Source: Diphasiastrum complanatum
Lineage: Eukaryota > Streptophyta > Lycopodiopsida > Lycopodiales > Lycopodiaceae
Direction: 5' to 3'
Length of the DNA stretch: 64,000 bases
Assembly: GCA_029204225.1 (NCBI GenBank)
Contig: CM055113.1
Span: 1,901,973 to 1,965,972 of the forward strand
Shown: positions 31,848-43,330 of the stretch, one piece after another
Layout: the number at the start of each line of letters is the position of its first letter
Position numbering within the stretch: position 1 is the first letter of the stretch
Notes under the pieces: generated by a model
What the model was told of the DNA's origin: nothing
The model's input: only the letters and a program-made list of their open reading frames with translations
The model's database searches: none
Position numbers and translations under genes: made by a program

Positions 31848-33854
31848 ATGTCTTCAATGGGTTCATCCTTGTTGGAACCAAGTGAAAGATTGACCACTTC
31901 AAATTATTCAATTTGGAAAATGAGGACGGAGTCCATCTTGATCCTTCAAGACGTGATGGACATAGTTCTTGGCCTTGAAGAAGAACCACAAGTTCTTCAA
32001 GAGGTTCAAAAATACAAAAAGAGAGCTAGGATGGCTCTCCACTACATTAAGATGAATGTCTCTAATGAGATATTGAGGGAGATAGGTACTTGTACAACAT
32101 CCAAAGAAGCTTGGGATTGTCTCAAGACTATCTATGAGGCTAAGAATACCTCTAGGCTTCTCACTCTTAGGAATCAAATCTTTCAAAGTAGCCAAAAGAG
32201 TGATGAGAGTGCATCTAGTTATGTTTTGAGAGTAAAAGATATTCATAGAGAGCTTGCTTGCATTGGTGATTCCATCAATCAAAATGAGCTAGCTCAAGTC
32301 ATTCTCAATGGCTTGAGAAGTGAATTTGATAACCTTGTCCAATCCTATGCCATTAAGGAGGAGCTACCAAGTTTGGAGGCTCTCCAAAGTGTGCTAATTT
32401 CAGAAGAATCAAGACAAGAGTACAAGCTCTTGAGGATGGACAAGCTTTCTCTCACTAATAATGATGGCAAAGCTCTCTTTGCCAAGGATAAGCACAAAGG
32501 GAGGAGCAAGAACCAACATCAACAATCCTCAAGTAAGGACAAAGTCAAATCCAAAGACAAAGATGAGGAGAAAGATGATTCCTCTAATGCTTCATCATCC
32601 AAGCTCAAGAAGAAGAAGATCAAGTGCTTTTATTGTGGCAAGAAAGGTCATTATGCCACCAATTGCTTCAAAAAGAAGAATCAACTCAAGCAAGCCAATA
32701 TTACCAATGAGAAGGAAGACACTATTGCAAGTGATGGAGAGGGATCTCTTATGGTCTCTAGTTTCTCATCTACTCCTTTCAAGAAGGACGGCCTATGGTA
32801 TATTGATAGTGGAGCCTCTTCACATATGTGTAGCTCCAAGGACTCTTTCTCTTCTATTGCACCTTATGATGGAGTCAAGAAATCAATATACACTGCAAAT
32901 GATTTTGAATGTCCTATTGAAGGCATAGGGAACATTCCCTTGAAGCTTGCGTCCTCTAAAGTTCTTTCTCTCTCTAGAGTTCTTTATGTACCTAAGCTTA
33001 CCAAGAATCTTATTAGTGTTGGCCAATTGCTTGATAATGGCCTTGATGTAAAATTCAATGTTGATACTTGCACTATCAATAAGAATGATGAGATACTTGC
33101 ATTAGGATCTAGATTTGGTGGCATCTATAAACTAGATCCAAATAAGTATGTGAATGCTTGTAATGTTGCTCTTGTGAACAAGCTCTCTATGGAGGAATTA
33201 TGGCATAGGAGGTTGATACATCCCAACTACAAATCCATGCTCTCTATGATCAAAGAATCCAAAGCTATTGGCTTGCCAAAGTCATTCTCCAAGAAGATCA
33301 AGCCTTGTGAGGCTTGTGCTATTGCTAAATGTCACAAAAAGCCATTTACAAGATCTTCTATCAAAAGCAAGCATCCTTTGGAGTTAATCCACTCGGATGT
33401 GCATTTCTCATCAACTACAAGCAAGGGAGGAGCCACTTGTTTTGTTACTTTCATTGATGATTACACAAGATTCACTTGGATATATCTTCTTGCTTCAAAA
33501 TCTATGGTGTTTGATCATTTCCTTATTTTCAAAGCTTATGTAGAGAAGCAATTCTCATTCAAGATTAAAGCTCTTAGAAGTGATGGAGGTGGTGAATATA
33601 TCTCCAATAAATTTCAAGATTTTTGTGAGCTTGAAGGCATTAAAAGAGAGTTTTCTTGTGCCTACTCTCCATCTCAAAATGGAGTGGCGGAGAGAAAGAA
33701 TAGATCTCTATGTGAATGTGCAAAATCTATGAGAATTGAGGCATCTTTGCCCAAAGATTTTTGGGGAGAAGCCATTAATTGTGCAAATTATCTTTGCAAT
33801 AGGCTCCCACATATAGCTCTTGGAGGAAAGTCACCATATGAAATCTTATTTTGA
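31848..33854 (+). CDS. Copia-5 gag-protease-integrase (polyprotein part 1)
   Basis: The start ATG at 31848 begins MSSMGSSLLEPSERLTTSNY, matching the Copia-3 gag start. Domains: gag (SIWKMRTESILILQDV), a lysine-rich linker, zinc knuckle CFYCGKKGHYATNC (about 32624-32665), protease WYIDSGASSHM (about 32796), integrase zinc LWHRRLIHPNYKS ... CEACAIAKCHK, and catalytic core with HSDV, FIDDYTRFTW, RSDGGGEY and NGVAERKN. The frame ends at a TGA (33852-33854) because of a frameshift within the YEILF...KKP segment. Reading continues in another frame. Confidence 0.96.
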   Translation: MSSMGSSLLEPSERLTTSNYSIWKMRTESILILQDVMDIVLGLEEEPQVLQEVQKYKKRARMALHYIKMNVSNEILREIGTCTTSKEAWDCLKTIYEAKNTSRLLTLRNQIFQSSQKSDESASSYVLRVKDIHRELACIGDSINQNELAQVILNGLRSEFDNLVQSYAIKEELPSLEALQSVLISEESRQEYKLLRMDKLSLTNNDGKALFAKDKHKGRSKNQHQQSSSKDKVKSKDKDEEKDDSSNASSSKLKKKKIKCFYCGKKGHYATNCFKKKNQLKQANITNEKEDTIASDGEGSLMVSSFSSTPFKKDGLWYIDSGASSHMCSSKDSFSSIAPYDGVKKSIYTANDFECPIEGIGNIPLKLASSKVLSLSRVLYVPKLTKNLISVGQLLDNGLDVKFNVDTCTINKNDEILALGSRFGGIYKLDPNKYVNACNVALVNKLSMEELWHRRLIHPNYKSMLSMIKESKAIGLPKSFSKKIKPCEACAIAKCHKKPFTRSSIKSKHPLELIHSDVHFSSTTSKGGATCFVTFIDDYTRFTWIYLLASKSMVFDHFLIFKAYVEKQFSFKIKALRSDGGGEYISNKFQDFCELEGIKREFSCAYSPSQNGVAERKNRSLCECAKSMRIEASLPKDFWGEAINCANYLCNRLPHIALGGKSPYEILF

Positions 33855-34675
33855 AGAAGCCTAAGGTTGATCATCTTAGAGTTTTTGGATGCTTATGCTT
33901 TGTCCATATTCCCTTGGAAACAAGGAAGAAGGAAGATCCTAGTGCATGCAAAGGGATCATGGTTGGATACTCATCCACCAAGAAGGCCTGTAGAGTCTTT
34001 ATACTCTCTACTTCTCAAGTTATTGAAAGTAGAGATGTTGTCTTTCATGAAGATCAACACTCATCATTTGAAGAGGCCGAGATCAAGAAATCTATGGATG
34101 CATCATCAATTATTGATTTTGAAGACAATCATGATGTGATGGGGTCGAGATTTGAAGAAGACTCTCCTCGGATTTTTTCACCAAGAAGATCCATGAGAGA
34201 TAGATCCGAGCCTAAGAGGCTCTCATATGTTGACAAAGGCAAACAAGTGGATCTTGATTCCACTAATTATGTTTTTTATGTCTCTCATGAAGAGCCAAAG
34301 AATGTACAAGAGGCACTCAATACCAAGGAGTGGTATGATGCCATGAAGCAAGAGTATGATGCATTGATCACCAACAATACTTGGGAGCTTGTGGATCCTC
34401 CATCCAACAAGCATGTGATTGGTTGCAAGTGGGTATTTCGGATCAAGTTCAATCATGATGGCACCATCAACAAGAATAAAGCAAGATTATGTGCCAAAGG
34501 ATTTGCTCAAATCCATGGTCTTGATTATGAGGAGACCTTTGCACCCGTTGTAAAGATGGTGACAATAGGAATTCTTATTTCTCTTGCTTGTTTTTTCAAG
34601 TGGAAGGTGTTCCAATTAGATGTATCCAATTCTTTTCTAAATGGTTATCTTGAGGAGGAGATCTATATGGAATAA
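33855..34675 (+). CDS. Copia-5 integrase end and RT N-terminus (polyprotein part 2)
   Basis: After the frameshift, KKPKVDHLRVFGCLCFVHIP continues integrase. A linker follows, then RT: CKWVFRIKFNHDG, KARLCAKGFAQ, LDYEETFAPVVKM and VSNSFLNGYLEEEIYME. It ends at TAA (34673-34675), where relatives have a glutamine codon (EQPQGF). That is a single C-to-T type nonsense change. Confidence 0.95.
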
Positions 34676-35833
34676 CCTCAAGGATTCATCAAGGATGAGT
34701 CCAAAGTGTGCTTGCTCTTCAAAAGTCTGTATGGACTCAAGCAAGCACCAAGATCATGGTATTCAAGACTTAACTCTTTTCTTATCTCACTAGGATTTAC
34801 TCTTAGTGACTATGATCCTTCCATGTATCTAAAGTTTGTTGATAGCAATATTGTCATTCTTCTAATTTATGTTGATGACATTATTCTTTGTGGAAGTTGT
34901 ATCAAGCTAGTTGATGAAACCAAGCTAGCACTTGGATGTGAGTTTAAAATGCAAGATCTAGGAGAGATACATTACATCCTAGGCCTAGAAATTGATTTTT
35001 ATGAAAATCATGTCTTTATATGCCAATCTAGATATGCTCACTCTATGTTGAAAAAATTCCATATGGAAAATTCTAAGAGCATAGATACTCCAATGGAGCA
35101 AATTGTAAAAGATCCTAATAAAGGTGATGAAAGATCCTTTGAGGACATCACACTTTTTAGGAGTCTTGTAGGCTCCTTGATTTGGCTTACCATTACTAGG
35201 CCCGATCTTAGTTTTTGTGTGCACAAATTGAGTCAATTTATGCAAGATCCTAAAATCCATCATTGGAAGATGGCCAAGAGGATTCTAAGATATGTATCTT
35301 CATCTTGTGATTATGGTCTACTCTATAAAAGTGAATATCTATCCATTATTGGCTACTCGGATTCGGACTTTGCAAGTGAAAAGATGGATCGAAAGTCTAT
35401 TAGTGCATACACTATCTTTCTTGGAGGCAATCTAATATCTTGGCTTTCCAAAAAGCAAGATACTATATCTCTCTCTTCATGTGAGGCCGAGTACAAAGCA
35501 CTCACTACAACTACCAAAGAAGTGCTTTGGATCAAGAGGTTATTAATGGAACTAAAGTGCATCAAGGAGGATGATCTACCAATGATCAAGTGTGATAACA
35601 TCTCGGCCCAAGCTCTTGCCAATAATCCCATATTTCATGCAAGAAGCAAGCACATAGAAGTGGCACACCATTTTGTGAAAGAAAAGCTTATTGGAGGAGA
35701 AATCTATTTGGAGCATGTCAACTCGTCCTCTTGTATTGCCGATCTACTCACCAAGCCTTTGAGCAAAAGTGCTTTCATCAAGCATAGATCTAATCTTGGA
35801 GTTATATCAAGATCAATGCTCAAATCTTCATAG
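34676..35833 (+). CDS. Copia-5 reverse transcriptase and RNase H (polyprotein part 3)
   Basis: In the same frame as part 2, past the stop: SLYGLKQAPRSWYSRLNSF, the catalytic LIYVDDIILCGS (about 34867-34900), DLGEIHYILGLEI, ITRPDLSFCVHKLSQFM, RNase H SDSDFASEKMDRKSISAY, SLSSCEAEYKALT, HARSKHIEVAHHFV and ADLLTKPLSK. It ends at TAG 35831-35833. All catalytic residues are in place. Confidence 0.95.
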   Translation, partial: PQGFIKDESKVCLLFKSLYGLKQAPRSWYSRLNSFLISLGFTLSDYDPSMYLKFVDSNIVILLIYVDDIILCGSCIKLVDETKLALGCEFKMQDLGEIHYILGLEIDFYENHVFICQSRYAHSMLKKFHMENSKSIDTPMEQIVKDPNKGDERSFEDITLFRSLVGSLIWLTITRPDLSFCVHKLSQFMQDPKIHHWKMAKRILRYVSSSCDYGLLYKSEYLSIIGYSDSDFASEKMDRKSISAYTIFLGGNLISWLSKKQDTISLSSCEAEYKALTTTTKEVLWIKRLLMELKCIKEDDLPMIKCDNISAQALANNPIFHARSKHIEVAHHFVKEKLIGGEIYLEHVNSSSCIADLLTKPLSKSAFIKHRSNLGVISRSMLKSS

Positions 35834-35843
35834 ATAATTTTTT

Positions 35844-35851
35844 AGGAGGAG
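35844..35851 (+). promoter_or_regulatory. Copia-5 polypurine tract
   Basis: AGGAGGAG abuts the 3' LTR start TGTGAAG. It primes plus-strand DNA synthesis. Confidence 0.85.
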
Positions 35852-36587
35852 TGTGAAGAATTGAAAAAGATTATCTATGTTAGATATAGGGGTCTTATGT
35901 TTTTTACATCAAGCATCTAGGTGTAGGATGTTGATAGGAATAAATTTGGCATAGATGGCAAATTATGCATTTCCACTTGTAATGCCACTATTGAGCCAAA
36001 ATAGAGTAAGAGGCTAAACACTTGCCAATAAGAGTGTAGACAAGTGTAAAGCTTTGTTTGATGAATTCCAAGAGGTCCAATAGGATTTAGAGGTGGAACC
36101 TTGTGAGGTCCAATAGGAAATTGAGGTGTGCTTGAATATAGTCCAATAGAATTAAGAGGTGCATGGATCAATGATCCAATAGGATCAAGAGGTGACAAAA
36201 TATGGTCCAATCATAGTTAAGCATAGTGGTAGCTCGTGGACCTACTAGTATCATTGTACTCCTCATTTTGAAGCTAATTGATTTGGTGATTTCATGGATT
36301 TTGTGAGTTATTGGATTTCTAGCTTTCTCTCTCTACCAGAGAGCTCATGATGCATTTTCTTTCTCTACCTGAGGAGAGCAGCTTGTTTTTACTTAGATTA
36401 TTTTTTGAATACTTCCCACACGTGTGAGTGAGAGTTGGAAGTGATTGAATGCATGTAGTAGTGTGTTTTTGCCATAGGATTCAAGATTGATCTTGAATCT
36501 CAATCTAGTCTTGATCTTGGTGCATCTACACACCTTAGGAGATCACAAGTACATGTAGTGGACAGTCCACACGTGTGAAATTCAACA
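35852..36587 (+). repeat. Copia-5 3' LTR (736 bp)
   Basis: Same length and ends as the 5' LTR, with about seven substitutions. It is followed by the target duplication GGGAA at 36588-36592. Confidence 0.97.
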
Positions 36588-36592
36588 GGGAA

Positions 36593-37488
36593 AAGAACGG
36601 GTAGTACTAGATGCATATCCAGGGACTCCTTTATCGGAACATGCTCCAATCCGATCATCTGAATGGGAAGAGATTTCTACAGAAGATTCCTCCTCAGCTA
36701 CAAGTGAAGAGGATTCTGAATACGGTGAAGTTCTAGAAGCTGAATGGAATACTCTTGAGGATTCACCTTCAAGAGTAAGACATGCAAATATATGTTTAAT
36801 CAATTTGGGTACAGATGAACATCCTAAACACATAAAGGTGGGAGCTGATTTAAATATAATTGAGAAGCATCGATATGAAAATCTTTGTAGAAAATATCAA
36901 CATGTGTTTGCATGGGATTATACAGATTTGAAAGGTATACCCCCAGAAAAAGTGGTACATACGATACCTTTAAAAAAAGATACAAAACCAGTAGACAGAA
37001 ACAACGAAGATTGCCTTATAATCTTAAAGCGAGAGTTTATAAAGAATTAGAGCGACTACGTCAAGCTGGTTTAATATTTCCTGTACAAAACACGGAATGG
37101 TGTTCACCAATAGTGCCAAGACCTAAGAAAATTTCTACACAAATTAGGGTTTGTGTAGATTATAAAATTTAAAGAAGCACACGATTAAAGAGTATTATCC
37201 ATTGCCATTTATTGATCAACTTCTTGATAAATTAGCCGGAAGAGAAAGATATTCATTTATGGATTTTTTGCGGGCTACGATCAGATTGCAATAAAAGAGG
37301 AAGATAAGTTGAAAACTACCTTTACTACGACATTTGGAATTTTTGCATATCACGTGATGCCATTTGGGTTATCAAATTCCCCTGGTACATATTAGAGATT
37401 TATCAATGAACAATTTGAAGATATACTTGACAAAAATCTTAAAATTTTCATCGATGATCTATGTGGAGCCTCTTTTGTTAAAGATCAT
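36593..37488 (+). pseudogene. Gypsy-3 linker and reverse transcriptase N-terminal part
   Basis: After the insertion, an acidic linker (SEEDSEYGEVLEAEWNTLE) leads to HVFAWDYTDLKGIPPE, then RT: ELERLRQAGLIFPV, WCSPIVPRPKK, IRVCVDYK, YYPLPFIDQLLDKLAGRERY, FTTTFGIFAYHVMPFGLSN and the catalytic KIFIDDLCG at about 37445. Breaks include a frame change near 37030-37050, a TAA at about 37170 after the VDYK motif and another frame change near 37260-37290. Confidence 0.85.
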
Positions 37489-38427
37489 ATGGCTATCTTG
37501 GAGAAATGTTTAAAGAAGTGTGAGATAACATGTGATGCACTCAATTATGGGAAATGTTTGTTTGGAGTGCCTTACGATGTACTACTAGGTCATGTGATTA
37601 GTAGGAATGGTATATCTACTAATCTGGATAAGATAAAAATAATATTAAGCCTTAGTATTCCTACTACGCTTAAGCAGTTACAATCATTTCTTGGATCTGT
37701 AGGTTATTATCGAAGATACATTAGGCAATATTCATTAAAGTCACTCCCTCTAACAATATTATTGAAAAGGGATGGAGTATGGAATTGGACTGAAGCTTTT
37801 GATACAGCTTTTAAAGACTTAAAAGAAGCTATAGCCAGTACCCCTATATTGAAACCTCCAATGTATGATCGGGAGTTTTATATTTTTATGTCAGCTATAG
37901 AGAAAAGTATGAATTGTTGTTTGGCTCAAATATGGGACAAGATATATCATCCCATAATGTTTGTGGGACACAAGCTAAATATAACAGAGTTGAACTACTC
38001 ATATGCAGAAAAAGTGTGTTTATCCATTGCATATGCTGCTACTAAATATCGTCACTATATACTACATGGCAAAGTTATAATCTTTACTAAGAATAATGCA
38101 GTTATTTTGATGATGAATAAATTGGAACCACCCCCTAGGTTAATCAAGTAGATTGTTGCACTTCAAGAATTTGATTATGACATGAAGAATAAACCTCCAT
38201 GGTTGCAAGGTTTAAATGATTGTATTTGTGAGTGGGGAACTCCGAATGAGGAAGATGGAACTAGTGAGAGTGACCAACTTCTAGGATTACTTCACATCAA
38301 TAATGATATGATACCGAGCTCGTATTCCACTTTGGCAACATTTTTGTCAACATTGGAAGTGCCTGATAGTATGACATATAATGAGAAAAGAAAACTTAAG
38401 TTGCAGGCACAGAATTTTCAGTTATAG
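37489..38427 (+). pseudogene. Gypsy-3 RT end and RNase H
   Basis: 37489-38151 reads YGKCLFGVPYDVLLGHVISR, QLQSFLGSVGYYRRYIRQYS and RNase H-like text (YHPIMFVGHKLNITELNYSY, KYRHYILHGK). The usual first catalytic Asp position reads FYIFMSAIEKS, so it appears lost. A TAG near 38149 separates a spacer frame (38182-38427) with LNDCICEWGTP. Confidence 0.8.
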
Positions 38428-39193
38428 AAGGTGTACTTTATTGGAAGGGAGTGGAAGGATTATACGTAGATGTGTGGTACCTGATGATATAGAATTTATT
38501 TTAGAAGAATGTCATGATTCCGCTTCTGGAGGACATTTTGCAGGCCAATTGAAGGGTCAAAAGATATTGCGAGCCGGGTATTGGTGGCCAACACTTTTTA
38601 AGGATTCCCATGATTATCTTAAACGTTGTGACATATGTCAGTGTGCTGATGGAAGAGCTAGCCGTATCAGATCATTGATTCCAATTCAAGCATATCTACC
38701 CTTTGAGAAATGGGGGATAGATTTTGTAGGACCAATAAGACCAGCCTCGTCATCCAGGAAGAGTTATATCATCATTGCAGCTGACTATTTTACTAAATGG
38801 GCTGAAGTGAGGGCGGTTGGGAAAGATAATGCTAAAGAAACTGTGTGGTTTCTTTTGGAGCAAGTTATTAAAAGATTTGGTGCTCCTAAAGAATTAGTAT
38901 CAGATAGAGGTACTCATTTTTTAAATAAAACTATTGAAGCGTTAACAGAGCAGTTGACAATTAAACATCGTAAAACGACGCCTTATAGTCCTCAAGCAAA
39001 CAAACAGGCTGAAAGTACTAATAAGCAATTAGTCAATATCATAAAGAAAATAGCCTCTGAAAATAAACGAGATTGGGATAAAAAGCTATATTCAGCTATA
39101 TGGGCATATAACATTACCATGAAAACTAGTACGAATCATACACCCTACTTTTTAGTGTATGGTCAAGAATGTGTATTACCCATAGAAACATAA
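38381..39193 (+). CDS. Gypsy-3 integrase
   Basis: Zinc motif ECHDSASGGHFAGQ ... CDICQCADG (HHCC). Catalytic core: WGIDFVGPIRPASSS (first Asp), ADYFTKWAEVRAV, GAPKELVSDRGTHF (second Asp), PYSPQANKQAESTNKQL (Glu; usually QANGQAE). The frame ends with TAA after VYGQECVLPIET, and the C-terminal part (39194-39545) is broken by stops. Integrase would insert element DNA; the surrounding pol is non-functional. Confidence 0.88.
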   Translation: MRKENLSCRHRIFSYRRCTLLEGSGRIIRRCVVPDDIEFILEECHDSASGGHFAGQLKGQKILRAGYWWPTLFKDSHDYLKRCDICQCADGRASRIRSLIPIQAYLPFEKWGIDFVGPIRPASSSRKSYIIIAADYFTKWAEVRAVGKDNAKETVWFLLEQVIKRFGAPKELVSDRGTHFLNKTIEALTEQLTIKHRKTTPYSPQANKQAESTNKQLVNIIKKIASENKRDWDKKLYSAIWAYNITMKTSTNHTPYFLVYGQECVLPIET

Positions 39194-39545
39194 ATTCCAT
39201 CACTACGTTTTGCGTTGGCTCATGATTTGGGAGAACGAGATTCCTTACAGCAACGTCTGAATGTACTACAAGGATTGGATGAAGGTATCTTTGAATCATC
39301 AAGAAGTGTATAAAAGACGAATGAAAGTAATCCATGATCGAAAAATCAAAGATCATGTTTATGAAAAGGGTCAATTGGTATTACATTATGATGTCCGACA
39401 TGAATTGATGCCGTAGAAATTAACCTTTTTATGGAATGGGCCGTATAAAATTAAGAAACTTTATAAGAATAATACAGCACGATTGACTGAATTAAATGGA
39501 ATACTTTTAAAAGTCGAGTCAATCTTAATAAAATTAAACCCACCC
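39194..39545 (+). pseudogene. Gypsy-3 integrase C-terminal tail (degraded)
   Basis: The reading LRFALAHDLGERDSLQQRLN continues the integrase, followed by several stops. SRVNLNKIKPTPTL near 39510-39545 resembles the end of the polyprotein (usual form NG..LK...). Confidence 0.65.
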
Positions 39546-41239
39546 CTACTTTATGTAGTAGGATTTTAGAGTACTGTATTGTGTACAATACTGTATTATA
39601 GTTTTGGTTTCTGTAATGATTTTTAAAATTATATTATTGTTGATCCATTATTTATAAGTTGATGGTTAGACATTTTTCACCTTACCGTCTTTGATTTCCA
39701 CTATGAAATAAGGTGTATTAGTTGTTTTTAATTATTCTTATGTTTTCTACAGGAAATAAAAAAGAAACTTGAAAAAGAAAAAAAAAAGAACAGAATATAT
39801 CTTGCAGTCTATAAAAATGGAATGCTTAATGTTATAAAGGTTATGTTTATTTTGTATTATAGAATTTGTATGATTACAGTTTTTTTTAATAAATAAATAA
39901 TAATAATAATAATAATAAATAAAAATTGTTGGCACATACACTTTACACGTGCATCATCAAAGCACGGTATGTTTGCATCCATTTGATATTATTCAAAAAA
40001 TTGCATTTCATTTCTCTATGCACACTGCATTTATTTGATGATCGGGGTGCAATGTCAATTACTTTTCCCAGATGGGCATGTTTGGTTGAATCAAAAGCAT
40101 CTGGGGGGTCTGAGACGTAAAATGAAATTTTTGGATGGAATGAAACATTATCAGTGGGGTGGTGAATGGAAAAAAAAAATAGTAAGAATCATCATGGAAA
40201 TGTATCTGACCTTTTGAGAGGATTTGTGAGAATCTTTATGAGTGAAAAAATGAATGGAGAGAATGATGAATGTTTTCCATATATTTCCTACTAGTTTGGA
40301 AAAAGATTTAGAAATTGGATCTAGATTTTTCTGTGTGAGAAACTAGATATACTTGATCTTTAAGTTTCGATCTTTTAATCCGATCTATAGATGAGGTATG
40401 TGATGATAGACATATATTTGAGAGATTCAATACCTTATGAGACGAAAAGAGTTTGTAAGGAGAGGATAGGAATTTATTGAGAATGAAAATCTCAAGATGA
40501 AGGATATCAACAAAGATAGGAATGCATATACACTTATCTGGAGGATGTTAAACACAAAACTTGAGATTGCATCCATAATTGAGTACCAAAACAAGATGAA
40601 GATTGCATTTCCATTTTCCTATTTGCATGGGATCAGAAACATTGGGCATCATACTAAACTAATGGGAATGGGAGCATTTCTTTCTTTAGACACATGGATG
40701 GATGTTCACATGTTATGTTTTGAAGACTTTTTGTTGCTGATGAGTTCTAAGGCTTAATCGATGGCTTTGGATGTGGCTGCTATTCTGAAGAGTGGTCAGT
40801 ATCACACTATAATGTGTGCTGAGCCCACTGTTTATCATGAATATATTATTCTGGATCCGTTTGTGTGGGGACCACACTCCCCAGTGGAATCGCAAATGTT
40901 ATTCGAATTTTTGATAACATAATTCGGGCTAAAAATGAGCTATATGAAGTTTATTCGATTCTTATAAGAGGTTTCATAACGGTTATTTATTATATTTAGT
41001 AAGTAAATTGACATGGCACTAGCAGTATTACTATATTTAGACATGGTGCCAGTTTTACTCTATAAAGTTTAGAGTTGACATGTATAGTAATAAATGCCTT
41101 CCAATTGGCATTATTAACATTAATTAGAATTTTTGGTTTTTTCGGCATTGCCGAGACTGCAATATGACAATGTACTCATTTTACTGCCACATAAAAAATG
41201 TCCAGATAATTTCAGGTATTGCCTTAAAGTTCAAGGGGG
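39546..41239. other. Unassigned AT-rich sequence between Gypsy-3 and the left LTR-like arm
   Basis: About 1.7 kb with poly-A, poly-T and (AAT)n runs (39770-39920) and short frames without family features. It ends with AAGGGGG (41233-41239) followed by TGTCC, which looks like a polypurine tract/LTR border. It could be the 3' untranslated part of Gypsy-3, by position only. Confidence 0.35.
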
Positions 41240-42119
41240 TGTCCTAAGATTAAGGGTTTGAAGACACGTTCAGTTGCGGTTTTTAATGGAGAGCAGTTCA
41301 AAATTGCTAATCTGAAGTACTGTACTGATTTTCAAATTGGAATCGATGAGTTAATGATGGAAATCTTTTACCGAATTTGGAAGTCTGGTCATCAAACAAT
41401 TTGCCTGATGGAGTTTATGTTTTCATTTGTGAAGTTCCAGATGGAAGCAACGGTTGTTTGTTCATTAATGATTATCTGAGTTTCAATTGAAAATAACAAT
41501 TGAGGATGTAAAGGCTTAAGATAGGGTATGGGGAACGAGAATGGATGTCAGTTCAATTTATGACGGCATAAACCGTTCAATTACCTGAACCTTGGAAGTA
41601 AATCACAAATATGAGATGAAAAATGGTTTTTGGAGGCCAACAGTAGGTAAAGAGCCCTCTTTGTCAAAATGAAAGGTGAAATGGGTTTCAAGAACAGATA
41701 ATGCCCTTCATTGAAAGTTGGTTGGGAAAGGATGTCATGGCTTTCTGAAGGAAGAAGAGGAGTGAGAGAGAGGAAAAGTGTGTCCAGTTTGATAAGGAGA
41801 GTTTAGAGAACAGAGAGCAAAAGCTTCCTTTCCCTCTCTGTCATTGTTGGTCCACAGAGAGAGTTTTCTCTGTTGTTGTGTGAATCTTACCTGTAGTTCC
41901 TTGATCACTGAGAATGGGGAAGGAAGAAATATGAAGCATATTGAAGACAAACAACTGTGTGAAATTTGTTTACAGACATGCTAAATTAAATCTGATAGTT
42001 GTTGTTGAAGTAAATCTGAATTCAAATGGATTTTGGAAGCCTGGATCTTTGTGAAACATTGTCATTGCTACTGTTCTGAAAGAGGGTTTCATTTCATTGC
42101 TGTCTGGTGTGGTTCTGAA

Positions 42120-42620
42120 GATCGTAACCTGCATCTGTGGAGAGACGCTGCACTGTGAAAGGCGACCTGCAGAATTCTACAGAGACCTGAATTACATCAC
42201 GGGTTTTTCTGTGAGAGACGCTGCCCTGGAAGAGAGGAAAGCCTGCACATTGTCATTGTGACCTGTTTGGAAAAAGAGGAGCGATCTGAATTACATCCCT
42301 GCTGCTGTTCCGAAAGAGTGACCTGTGGGTGAAGAAATCCCACGCTGCCCAGGAAGGGAGTCGCTGCACCATCGCGACCTGATCTGTGCCATTGAGAGAC
42401 TATTCTGAAGGGCGACCATCTGGGAAAGAAGAACCCACAATAACAATTTTGAAATGAGAGAGTGAATGGCGGCTATCTGCAGTTCTGATCAGAAGGCATG
42501 CTGTCCCTGTGCTTGAGAGAGAGCGACCTGCACCAGTGCGAAATGCTTTTGTGAGAGAGAGTCTACACAGTCACCCTCGTGACCTGCATTTGTGGGAAGA
42601 GGACCCATGCTGCCTAGCCC
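42120..42620. repeat. Degenerate tandem array with GCGACCTG / GAGAGACGCTGC motifs
   Basis: Units of about 50-70 bases recur with GACCTGCATCTGTGG, GAGAGACGCTGC and CCCACGCTGCCCAGG variants, roughly seven or eight times. Only the last two or three units are also present in the right arm (47925-48060). Confidence 0.75.
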
Positions 42621-43330
42621 ACGCTTAATTTTTGGAGAATTGGGAGAGACAGGCCCGACAAACAATTGAGTGCCCACAAGTGTAAACCTGAGATTTTATA
42701 TGTAAGGAGACGCAAGGGATCGGTAACAGTGACTGAAGTGAAGATTCGCTGACCGCTGATTGTTGACTGTCTGAAAATCCTTAACCTTTGGATACATCCT
42801 GAGAAGTTAAGGCAGAGTCTCTCTGAGTCACCGAGGTAAGTTGTAATTTCAGACTAATATTAAAATTACACTTAAAGAACTTCTAATGGTTGTGCCGATT
42901 GTTCCACTAAAATTTGTAATGATTCTAACTGGAAGTCTGTTTTTAGACTTTATGAAGTTTACAGTCTGAAGGGCTTTTGAGTATAATCGAATTACATTTA
43001 TCATTTCTGAACAGTGACAATTTGAAAATCTAATAACTTTATCCACTAAAAGCAGTAATTGCGGTTTTCAGATTTTATAATTTTGTGAGGTCTTTATATG
43101 ATTTTGCATAAGAAAAATGAACTAAACCTTATAATGGCCATAACTTTTGCATTTCAAGTCGGATTTGAGTGAACTGAAAAGCAAAAGTGAGTAAAATCAT
43201 GTGATAAATCTACTTTTGCTGGAAGAAACAGTTTTTGAATGACTGATTGGAAGTTATTAAGCTATCCGGAATTTAATAAAGAACAAGTCCTACAGTCAGA
43301 TATATAATAAGTCTTTATTATACCTATATT

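Larger units (their letters stand above)
30355..36587 (+). mobile_element. Copia-5: young, nearly complete Ty1-copia retrotransposon
   Basis: Complete architecture of 6233 bp: 5' LTR, primer site, leader, gag-pol, polypurine tract, 3' LTR, flanked by the 5-bp target duplication GGGAA. The two 736-bp LTRs differ at about seven positions by eye (about 1%), so the insertion is recent. The polyprotein has one frameshift and one nonsense codon. It sits inside Gypsy-3 in the same orientation. Confidence 0.97.
30030..39545 (+). mobile_element. Gypsy-3: Ty3-gypsy interrupted by Copia-5
   Basis: Protease sequence (30030-30349) and linker/RT/RNase H/integrase (36593-39545) belong to one element. The target duplication GGGAA sits at 30350-30354 and 36588-36592, and the frame is continuous when the insertion and one duplication copy are ignored. 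The 5' LTR and gag are absent. RT has several stops and frame changes, so Gypsy-3 was probably already decaying. Confidence 0.88.

Noticed and set aside
42489-42677. Matching 62-codon frames at 42489 (minus) and 47869 (plus)
   Set aside because: They match because they lie in the two inverted arms; they read against the arm direction and show no motif, so I count them as shadows.
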